NCBI GenBank assembly: GCA_031278315.1 | Contig: JAITKS010000038.1 | Span: forward strand, 1-8,972 | Source of the DNA: Planctomycetaceae bacterium | GTDB taxonomy: Bacteria > Planctomycetota > Planctomycetia > Pirellulales > Thermoguttaceae | Reading direction: 5' to 3' | DNA: 8,972 nucleotides | In this document: positions 1 to 5,857 of the stretch, piece after piece | How positions within the stretch are numbered: the first letter of the stretch is position 1 | Layout of the letters: every line of letters starts with the position of its first letter | Program-made: the position numbers and the translations under genes | The notes under the pieces: generated by a model | Database searches by the model: none | The model's input: only the letters and a program-made list of their open reading frames with translations | Told to the model about the DNA's origin: nothing

Positions 1-292
1 CTGATATATTACATTCGTTTTTTATTTTTTTAATTGAAAATATTGTCAATAAACGTTGCAATATTTTTTAATAACTACAACTTGTTTTTGAGTCAAAAAA
101 TTGTCTATGTTTTCGCCCAGCAAGGGCAATTTAAGTTTAAAACGAATACCGAAATTTAAAGTGTGAAAAGTATATTAACAACAATTATAGTTCCGTTCCT
201 CCATTACGCTGATTATTGAGCCGATAATCTGATCGTCCTTTCATGGCTGTTTTGATTAATCCTTAAAATTCATAACCCAAAAAAATTTTGAA
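1..292. other. AT-rich non-coding left edge upstream of rsmD
   Basis: I see no convincing coding region here. The stretch has a small GCCC/GGGC hairpin (about 115-127) and a GATTAT/ATAATC dyad at 211-229, neither followed by a T run. The first 12 bases (CTGATATATTAC) recur at 4225-4236 and, with one change, at 2731-2742, always in spacers. I could not identify a well-spaced -35/-10 promoter or a clear Shine-Dalgarno sequence before the ATG at 293. Confidence 0.6.
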
Positions 293-1255
293 ATGAAAAA
301 TAATCTAAAGTTAAAAAAGCGAAACTCCCGTAAAGAGAATACAATTTTCAAAATTGATAATACGAATAATGGTCAAATTGATCTGGAGCAATTTAGAGAT
401 GATTCGAGGTCTATCAATTCGCGTAAATCAAGTAACAAGAAAAGCCGGTTTCGCAATTCGGATAAATTTCGTGACAGTAGTGATTCGCAACACGGCAACA
501 AGAGTTCTCGAAATAAAGATAAAGATAAAGATAAAAATACGCAAAAATACAATACGAAAATCTCAAAGACAAAACGTAATATTGGCAGTGAATCTTTTGA
601 GAAAGAATCAGTTGGGTTGCGTGTAGTCGGCGGAAAATTTCGCGGCAGCAGTTTAGCTTATGCCGGTGATAATCGAGTTCGACCGATGAAAGATCGAGTT
701 CGGGAAGCAGTGTTTAATTTGATTGGTCCCGAAGTACGCGGAAAACACGTAATCGATCTTTTCGGCGGTACCGGTGCTTTGGCAATTGAGGCAATAAGTC
801 GAGGAGCTGCCGCCGCAACAATAATCGAGATGCATCTGCCGACCGCAACTATGTTGCGAAAAAATCTTGAATCGCTTAATTTAATTGAAAGTTGCTGCCT
901 GTGTAAAACCGACGCATTTTTTTGGGCAAAGAACAAGACGGTCCATCCGCTTGACGGCAATGCGTGGATAGTATTCTGCTCACCGCCGTATTCGTTTTAT
1001 GCCGAGCGGGAAAATGAAATATTAGAAATGTTAGATAATTTATTAGTATCTGCTCCAATCGGTTCTATTTTTGTGATCGAGTCGGACAATCGTTTTGATT
1101 TTAGTCATTTACCGATTCAGCCGGCAGAAAATAAAATACGTTCTTATCCGCCTGCCGAAATTGCTGTCTTTTTTAAAAAGTCTGAAATACAACACGGCGG
1201 CGAAACAATCGTCGATAATAACGCAGACAACAACACTCCATACGCAATAAATTAA
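293..1255 (+). CDS. rsmD: RsmD-family 16S rRNA (guanine-N2)-methyltransferase with basic N-terminal extension
   Basis: The enzyme family methylates N2 of a guanine in 16S rRNA (G966 in E. coli) with S-adenosylmethionine, during assembly of the small ribosomal subunit in the cytoplasm. The core starts near residue 109 with LRVVGGKFRG, followed by RVRPMKDRVREAVFN, which are family signatures. The SAM-binding motif I is VIDLFGGTGA (residues 153-162), and the catalytic motif IV reads SPPY (230-233) where most RsmD proteins have DPPY or DPPF. Residues 1-108 are Lys/Arg/Ser/Asn-rich, look disordered and include a Lys-Asp repeat; E. coli RsmD is only about 200 residues. The ATG at 293 is chosen because the frame stays open through the extension, which is unlikely by chance at this base composition. 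A TTG at 617 sits exactly where the usual family Met would be and could be a second start. No clear Shine-Dalgarno precedes 293. A short Asn/Asp-rich tail ends the protein. The family call is firm; the start is less so. Confidence 0.9.
   Translation: MKNNLKLKKRNSRKENTIFKIDNTNNGQIDLEQFRDDSRSINSRKSSNKKSRFRNSDKFRDSSDSQHGNKSSRNKDKDKDKNTQKYNTKISKTKRNIGSESFEKESVGLRVVGGKFRGSSLAYAGDNRVRPMKDRVREAVFNLIGPEVRGKHVIDLFGGTGALAIEAISRGAAAATIIEMHLPTATMLRKNLESLNLIESCCLCKTDAFFWAKNKTVHPLDGNAWIVFCSPPYSFYAERENEILEMLDNLLVSAPIGSIFVIESDNRFDFSHLPIQPAENKIRSYPPAEIAVFFKKSEIQHGGETIVDNNADNNTPYAIN
513..536 (+). repeat. Hexamer repeat ATAAAG x4 inside the rsmD extension
   Basis: Four consecutive copies of ATAAAG (the last is ATAAAA) encode the Lys-Asp repeat in the basic N-terminal extension of the methylase. 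The unit is a multiple of three, so copy-number change by slippage would keep the frame. This fits expansion of a disordered tail. Confidence 0.75.
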
Positions 1256-1356
1256 AATTCGACTTGATTAAAATCAAAGTAAACATATCAGAGGAATTTT
1301 TGCAGTCATCATTTTTTTGCTGTCATCATTATATATAGTAAAGTATTAATCAAACC

Positions 1357-1468
1357 AGCCCTGAAAGAGCGTCAGGAAAAACTTAAAACGATTTACAATT
1401 TAATTAACTCAAATCTTAAATTTTAAATCTTAAATCTTAAATTTTAAATCTTCTGCTCTTTTAGGGCT
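1357..1468. repeat. 14-bp inverted repeat with 84-nt AT-rich loop between convergent genes
   Basis: AGCCCTGAAAGAGC (1357-1370) can pair with GCTCTTTTAGGGCT (1455-1468) over all 14 positions, with one G-U pair in the plus-strand RNA. The loop contains a 21-bp tandem duplication. It lies between the 3' ends of rsmD (+) and the lipoprotein gene (-), about 100 bases after the rsmD stop. It could be a bidirectional transcript end, a structured RNA or a small repeat element. There is no T run after the stem, so a classic terminator is not shown. Confidence 0.6.
1411..1452. repeat. Perfect tandem duplication, 2 x 21 bp
   Basis: Positions 1411-1431 and 1432-1452 are identical. Each unit contains AAATCTTAAA followed by TTTTAAATCTT. 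The pair sits in the loop of the inverted repeat at 1357-1468. Its AT-only core suggests replication slippage, and it is a likely site of length variation between strains. Confidence 0.85.
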
Positions 1469-1534
1469 AATGTACGAAACAACAGTTCCGCTGAAATATT
1501 ACTCCAAACCGAATTTTCAAGTTTGAGGAATCTA

Positions 1535-1825
1535 TCAACCGCCTGTTGGTATTGGAGTTCCTATTCTTCCGGGTACAACTCCTGTACAATTAAGATTGTC
1601 GCACGGATTACATACAGGTTCACATGGAGTACATGGTTGAACAGGTTCGCATGGATCGCAATTGCTCTTTGTATCGTGACTTAAATAAAGGTTATCTGTA
1701 CGGTTTTTAACTACCGGAAAAAACGATCCCGATCGGCAAAAACCGTTGAGTCCATCTGACGTGCAACCGACAGCAGATGACACCAAAAAAATCGTCAATA
1801 CACTAAATAACGTTAACTTCTTCAT
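1535..1825 (-). CDS. Small Cys/Pro-rich predicted lipoprotein, function unknown
   Basis: This 96-residue protein starts with a lipoprotein-type signal: MKK, a hydrophobic stretch (residues 4-19) and a plausible lipobox ending AVGC, so Cys21 would be lipidated and retained on a membrane. After it comes a SFFP segment (34-37) and a Cys/Pro-rich part with three CxPC units, CDPC (56-59), CTPC (65-68) and CNPC (72-75), plus Cys30 and Cys80. The C-terminus is Gly/Pro-rich. I do not recognise a named family. Similar short Cys-rich lipoproteins are, from memory, common in Planctomycetota. The cysteines could form disulfides or bind metal, but nothing here decides that. The start is well supported by an AAGGAGA site 7 bases upstream. 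The gene is monocistronic and convergent with rsmD. Confidence 0.75.
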   Translation of the reverse strand: MKKLTLFSVLTIFLVSSAVGCTSDGLNGFCRSGSFFPVVKNRTDNLYLSHDTKSNCDPCEPVQPCTPCEPVCNPCDNLNCTGVVPGRIGTPIPTGG

Positions 1826-1832
1826 GAAGGTT

Positions 1833-1839
1833 TCTCCTT
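1833..1839 (-). promoter_or_regulatory. Shine-Dalgarno site of the lipoprotein gene
   Basis: On the minus strand AAGGAGA lies 7 bases before the ATG at 1825. It is the strongest ribosome-binding site in the window; the other large genes lack an obvious one. It fixes the lipoprotein start and shows that the host ribosome probably uses this signal. Confidence 0.8.
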
Positions 1840-2289
1840 GAAAAAAAATTTGTGCTAGGGGGAAAAGGTAAATCGCAAGTTAATCATGTTGTCATATCAA
1901 ACGTACTAATAACTCGTGTTGAATTATGTTAGTCAAGAAAATAAAAAATACTTTCTTTTTAGTAACAATCGAAATTTACCGAAATCAAAACACGAGCAAC
2001 TCGAATTTACCAACATAAAAACGTAATACCAGATTTTAATTTTAATCTGTTCTTGCTTTAATTTCCGGTTCGATCGGTCTGCTTACAATCGGAAAGCAGA
2101 TTTTAATGAGTGCGCAATTTTATCGCCGAAAATTACAGTACGAGTTAAATACAATTATGCAAACCTGCGTTTGATAACATATTCACGAATTTCAAGAACA
2201 AATTGTTTAATACGTTATGCAGGTAAATTCATACAAGTCAAAAAGACACCGGAAATCAAATCAACAAAGATAAACAAACTTACTTGAAC

Positions 2290-2505
2290 TATCGACGGAC
2301 AAACAAACAACGATTTGGGGGAATGGGAACGGATAATTGTCAAAAGCTGAAAAACATTGAATCAAAAATTATAATCATATACGCCGTACTATGAATTTCG
2401 GTATGTTAAAGCATATTCATCAAAAGCTGATTTCCAATAGATAAATAGGGAAGCAGTTAAGTAAGCAGTCAATTCAAACCGAAAATTCAAATGCAAGCAA
2501 TTTAA
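2290..2505 (+). repeat. Direct duplication, copy A, in pyrH upstream region
   Basis: Three anchors occur in the same order and orientation as in copy B: TATCGACGGACAA (2290-2302), CATATACGC-CGTACTATGAATTTC (2376-2399), and a 32-base segment starting TCAAACCGAAAATTCAA (2474-2505). Matches are 12/13 for the first, all but a 2-base gap for the second and 27/32 for the third. The intervening sequence has diverged and differs in length. The ATG inside the second anchor opens only a 17-codon frame here. Confidence 0.6.
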
Positions 2506-2956
2506 TCGCTGACCTGTTATTACAAAGTTGATTTGATAAGTTTCCTGATGTCTCCATACTCTACACTATACTTGAACAAAAGCAAATAAAATAAGAAAAA
2601 TATAGACCTCTAATATTTCTCATTGCAATTATAATCGTCGCCAATGGATTATTTTAAACTATTCGTAGTATAGTCAGCGAAAATTCCCGCCGAAGATTTC
2701 ACATATATTTTACGAAAAAATTTTATTCAACTAATATATTACCAAAAAGATTGTAATGTACTTATCATGCTGTGAATTTGGAGATACAAATAAATGTATA
2801 TCGATCTGATTGACATTATGAAATTAAAATAGATAATACCGAATCTTATGTTTTTGACTTTTAAATTTACCTTTAAATATTAAGAGTTAAATAAACATTT
2901 CAGTAAAAAATTTAAACAGACTTATCGTGAATTGTCAGCTGGAACCGTCTGCTAGA

Positions 2957-3222
2957 TATCAACGGACAAGACTTTTATATATAAGATATGAAAACAAAAT
3001 AACGCCGAAAACAATTGTTTATTTTATGAATTTTTCTTTCTTTTTCGGCGTTTTCCGTTTTTAGATTTTTGCTGAATAATAGATAATGATATAAATTTTT
3101 TCTTACTAAATTTTGTAAACCATATACGCATCGTACTATGAATTTCAGCGGTTTAAGGGCGAGTAATTCAAATAATTCCAAACCTGCGGATCAAACTGAA
3201 AATTCAAGTAAGAGCAATTTAA
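2957..3222 (+). repeat. Direct duplication, copy B, abutting pyrH
   Basis: This holds the partner anchors: TATCAACGGACAA (2957-2969), CATATACGCATCGTACTATG and following AATTTC (3121-3146), and a 32-base segment starting TCAAACTGAAAATTCAA (3191-3222). The last anchor ends 7 bases before the pyrH ATG, so the repeat includes whatever signals start pyrH. Between the first and second anchors copy B is about 75 bases longer than copy A, and that part contains the inverted repeat at 3001-3052. Confidence 0.6.
3001..3052. repeat. 11-bp inverted repeat with 30-nt loop
   Basis: AACGCCGAAAA (3001-3011) is the exact reverse complement of TTTTCGGCGTT (3042-3052). T-rich sequence surrounds the right arm, so the RNA could work as a terminator or as a leader structure before pyrH. 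No recognisable gene ends just before it on either strand, so its role is open. Confidence 0.6.
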
Positions 3223-3229
3223 AAAAGTT

Positions 3230-4060
3230 ATGTTTCATAATGAAATTGAATCGACTATTAAATCGGCTGAATTAACGAAATCGACTGAACCGGCTAAATC
3301 GACAGAACCGGCGGAATCGACTGAATCGATAGAATCGACGATTGAATCGTCGCGGGCACGTCGAGTTGTGCTTAAAATTTCGGGGGAATGTTTTTGTCCG
3401 CCTAATGAGCGCGGTATTTCGATGAGTTCGGTGTCGATTCTTGCGAATCAGGTAGCAGTTGTTGCGCGTAAGGGAATCCAAATTGCGATAGTGATGGGAG
3501 GCGGTAATATTTTACGCGGCGGTCAGTTTAAAGCTGCTAATATTGGAATACAAGAATCGACTGCACATTATATGGGTATGTTAGCGACAGTAATTAACGG
3601 ATTAGCATTACAAGATGCAATTGAGTTAGTCGGGCAGCCGACTCGATTGATGAGTGCTTTTGCGATGGATGTTGTCGCCGAGACGTATATCCGCAGGCGG
3701 GCAATGCGGCATTTAGAGAAGGGGCGAATTATTTTACTAGCGGGCGGAACGGGGAGTCCATTTGTTACGACTGATACGGCTGCCGCACAACGTGCTCTCG
3801 AATTAAGTGCTGATGTCTTATTGAAAGCAACAAAAGTTGACGGCGTTTACAGCGATGATCCCGAACGGAATCCGCAAGCTGTTTTCTATCCTGAAATCCC
3901 TTACGAAGATATCTTAAAGCAGAATTTAAGGATCATGGACAAAGAATCTATCGCAAAATGTGCCGAACATAATATGCCGATAATGATATTTAATTTCAGA
4001 CGTCAAGGAAATCTTGAACGCGCTCTAATGGGGGAAAGAGTCGGAACGTTAATCAGTTGA
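3230..4060 (+). CDS. pyrH: UMP kinase with low-complexity N-terminal extension
   Basis: UMP kinase phosphorylates UMP to UDP with ATP in the cytoplasm, the step that feeds UTP and CTP synthesis. It is an amino acid kinase-fold enzyme that normally forms hexamers. Residues 1-42 are an added Ser/Thr/Glu/Pro-rich tail with STEPA-like repeats. The core begins at about 44 with RRVVLKISGE (Lys49 equivalent to the conserved Lys). It continues with GGGNILRG (90-97), HYMGMLATVINGLALQD (113-129), GTGSPFVTTDTAAAQRALE (173-191) and LKATKVDGVYSDDP (198-211), and ends with GERVGTLIS. The E. coli enzyme has Asp directly before HMGML, while His113 stands there in this protein. The core length is normal. Common neighbours tsf and frr are not adjacent. 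No strong Shine-Dalgarno is seen. An open frame at 3138-3229 would join this one if a single A were added, so the true N-terminus may lie further upstream. Confidence 0.95.
   Translation: MFHNEIESTIKSAELTKSTEPAKSTEPAESTESIESTIESSRARRVVLKISGECFCPPNERGISMSSVSILANQVAVVARKGIQIAIVMGGGNILRGGQFKAANIGIQESTAHYMGMLATVINGLALQDAIELVGQPTRLMSAFAMDVVAETYIRRRAMRHLEKGRIILLAGGTGSPFVTTDTAAAQRALELSADVLLKATKVDGVYSDDPERNPQAVFYPEIPYEDILKQNLRIMDKESIAKCAEHNMPIMIFNFRRQGNLERALMGERVGTLIS
3277..3348 (+). repeat. Degenerate AATCGAC repeat coding the PyrH Ser-Thr-Glu tail
   Basis: Units related to AATCGAC(T/A)GAACCGGC recur about six times. They are read as STEPAK, STEPAE, STES, IEST and similar, giving the acidic Ser/Thr-rich tail in front of the kinase core. 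The pattern suggests expansion of a short in-frame repeat rather than a folded domain. Confidence 0.65.
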
Positions 4061-4168
4061 GTGTTAATGGTTAATGAAAACGATAATTTGACATTGTTAG
4101 AGAATAATCATAATAACGGGATATTTCTAAAACAAAAAAAATGGTAATATAAAAAAAGGAAATACCAA

Positions 4169-4228
4169 ATGATATACTCTAATTTTAAACATAATTTTCC
4201 AAACGAAGCTATTACAATTTTCAACTGA
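4169..4228 (+). CDS. Possible 19-residue leader ORF before the acidic membrane protein
   Basis: An ATG at 4169 is preceded, after 8 bases, by AGGA within AAAAGGAAA, one of few good Shine-Dalgarno matches in the window. The frame encodes MIYSNFKHNFPNEAITIFN and stops at 4226-4228, 31 bases before the next gene. It could be a leader peptide that tunes expression of the downstream gene, but at this length chance is a serious alternative. There is no run of a single amino acid that would suggest attenuation. Confidence 0.2.
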   Translation: MIYSNFKHNFPNEAITIFN

Positions 4229-4232
4229 TATA

Positions 4233-4248
4233 TTACAAAAATTTGTAA
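4233..4248. promoter_or_regulatory. TTACAAA-AA-TTTGTAA dyad ahead of the acidic gene
   Basis: A perfect 7-bp palindrome with a 2-base centre ends 11 bases before the GTG at 4260. Such a symmetric AT-rich site could bind a dimeric regulator. It is followed by two tandem copies of AAAGTGTATT (4247-4256 and 4257-4266), the second of which contains the GTG start. Nothing shows that the site is used. Confidence 0.35.
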
Positions 4249-4259
4249 AGTGTATTAAA

Positions 4260-5654
4260 GTGTATTTTTATTTATTTTTATTTTTTTTGTCGATGATTGT
4301 TCAAGCCGCTGTAGGTTTCGCGCTGGCGATGTTTCTACGCGACTGGTATTTAGAAGACATAAAAAAACTACGTGAATTACACGCCGCCGAGAAACAAGAA
4401 TCGCAAGATAATTCTAAAAATAACGCCGAAAATAACACCGAAAACGAAAACGAAAATGGAACCGAAAATGGAACCGAACATGAAAACAATATGCCGGAAA
4501 CAAACAATAACGAAATTTCTGACAACGCAAAAGACAATAAAAATAATCTTGAAAATAATAATGAAAATCAATCTGACATAAATCCTGAAACCGCAGACAC
4601 GCAAAATTTAACAAATGAAAACAATATAGAAAATGATCTAGATAGTACAAAAACTCAATCTCAAACAATAGCTGAATTACAACAGATCGGGGACAAAGAA
4701 ATTAACGTTACAGAAAATAAAAATGAAGCTGAAGACAATTATGAAAATCAAATTGATTTGAACGGCGAAATTGATAAGCAAGATATGAATGTAATTGAAA
4801 TAGATGAATATAACAAAAGTAATCAATCTGATTATAAGGTCGATGAAATTATAGAAAATATGTTGAGTGAATCGGCATCGAATTTGTCAACGGATATAAT
4901 TGAACAGATCAGTAATTTACCTGAAATGTCTGAAATGTCTGAAATAAGTGATACAAATCCGGACACGCAAATTGATTCACAACAATTTGATTTTACAGAT
5001 AGTAATTATTCAACGTTGCAAAATAATTTTAACACTGATAATGAAACAGGCGAAAATTTGTCACAAGGTGAGACTGCCGCTGAAATCCCGGAAGATTATG
5101 TTCCTGAATCTGCTGACAATGTGCAAACTGTTAGTTTCGATTCAGATATTGAAACAGAAAATAACACAATAGACTTGACGGATATCACAGATGAATATTT
5201 AGACAGTAATATGAAAGACATTTCGCAAACTGCAATTGAGGTTTTAGGTGAAAATTTCGATTTCGATTCGTTGTTAGCGGAAGCCAAAGTTGTAGATATT
5301 ACAGAGGCGGAAAATAAAAATGATGGTACAAAATTGGAATCAGATCAAACGATAGCTCTTGATTTAAAATCTGAAATTGAATCTGAAATTGAATTTGGAT
5401 CAACGATACAAAAATCTGAAAATGTGCGGGACATTGAAACGAATAATTTGATTGACACGGTTATAAGTACGTTTGATATTTCTGTACCGATACCGCAGGA
5501 ATTAGAAAATTTCAGCAGCAATTGTGCGCAGGAATCAATGCCGATTTTTCCAATCGGCATGATTCAAAAAGAAGACGCAATTGTATCCGGCAACAAACAA
5601 ACATTCGCAGAATTTACTCCTCCGATCTACGTAAGAAAAAAGAAAAAGAAATAA
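4260..5654 (+). CDS. Membrane-anchored acidic Asn/Glu-rich protein, function unknown
   Basis: The 464-residue product begins with one hydrophobic segment (about residues 2-26, with VQAAVGFALAMFL at its end), followed by a charged helix-like stretch (RDWYLEDIKKLREL). The remainder is strongly acidic and rich in Asn, Glu, Asp, Ser and Thr, with imperfect repeats such as ENENENGTENGTEHENN and later SEMSEISD, so it is probably disordered. The C-terminus changes character: a Pro/aromatic segment with FTPPIYVR is followed by five lysines. A protein held by one N-terminal membrane helix with a long flexible tail is likely; the orientation is unclear. I recognise no family. The GTG at 4260 is the first start and keeps the whole hydrophobic segment; ATG at 4293 would shorten it. 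No good Shine-Dalgarno precedes either. The frame has no interruption over 1.4 kb, which argues for real coding despite the low complexity. Confidence 0.65.
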   Translation: MYFYLFLFFLSMIVQAAVGFALAMFLRDWYLEDIKKLRELHAAEKQESQDNSKNNAENNTENENENGTENGTEHENNMPETNNNEISDNAKDNKNNLENNNENQSDINPETADTQNLTNENNIENDLDSTKTQSQTIAELQQIGDKEINVTENKNEAEDNYENQIDLNGEIDKQDMNVIEIDEYNKSNQSDYKVDEIIENMLSESASNLSTDIIEQISNLPEMSEMSEISDTNPDTQIDSQQFDFTDSNYSTLQNNFNTDNETGENLSQGETAAEIPEDYVPESADNVQTVSFDSDIETENNTIDLTDITDEYLDSNMKDISQTAIEVLGENFDFDSLLAEAKVVDITEAENKNDGTKLESDQTIALDLKSEIESEIEFGSTIQKSENVRDIETNNLIDTVISTFDISVPIPQELENFSSNCAQESMPIFPIGMIQKEDAIVSGNKQTFAEFTPPIYVRKKKKK

Positions 5655-5731
5655 CGAAATACAATCCTCACACCTGCAAATTTATTTCTTGTTACAATAA
5701 ATAAATTGAATATTATTGCATTATCTCTTGA

Positions 5732-5857
5732 GAATACAAAACAAACAAAATAACAAAATACACAAAATTTATTGTTTTATACCTTGTCTCAAAAACAGAT
5801 ATTGAGAACGATCTAAAACAACAACTATTTCCGTTTTCTGTCGAAGATATTAAAACG
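5732..5857 (+). pseudogene. Remnant of upstream coupler-region coding, frameshifted from the Type ISP gene
   Basis: In the frame offset from the downstream gene, after a TGA at 5729-5731, the sequence reads without stops to 5857. It ends with TDIENDLKQQLFPFSVEDIK, which looks like the helical segment that precedes the methylase part in Type ISP enzymes (judged from memory). The frame has no ATG, GTG or TTG and stops at TGA 5858-5860. Adding one A to the A run at 5852-5855 would give VEDIKNVKKLYSMI and join it to the large gene. Only the last 20-25 codons look meaningful. The several hundred codons for nuclease and helicase are not in the 200 bases between this and the previous gene. Confidence 0.5.

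Larger units (their letters stand above)
1826..3229. other. 1.4-kb AT-rich spacer without a credible gene
   Basis: Stop codons are frequent in all frames. The only open frame of any length, on the minus strand at 2975-3181, has no recognisable family and spans an inverted repeat. The spacer does contain structure: CAGATT/AATCTG dyad at about 2031-2050, an 8-bp long-range dyad CTCGTGTT (1913-1920) with AACACGAG (1989-1996), a diverged direct duplication (2290-2505 and 2957-3222) and an 11-bp inverted repeat at 3001-3052. It contains the lipoprotein promoter at its left and presumably that of pyrH at its right. It may also hold decayed genes that I cannot recognise. Confidence 0.55.

Noticed and set aside
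658..1058. Minus-strand frames opposite rsmD
   Set aside because: They lie opposite the conserved methylase core, which explains the open reading, and show no family features.
2975..3181. Minus-strand open frame of 68 codons in the spacer before pyrH
   Set aside because: It has no recognisable family or good ribosome site, overlaps the 11-bp inverted repeat and copy B of the duplication, and looks like a chance frame.
4301..4668. Several overlapping frames on both strands inside the acidic gene
   Set aside because: Their Phe/Ile/Val-rich or Lys/Ile-rich products are what the Asn/Glu-rich repeat coding gives when read in other frames.
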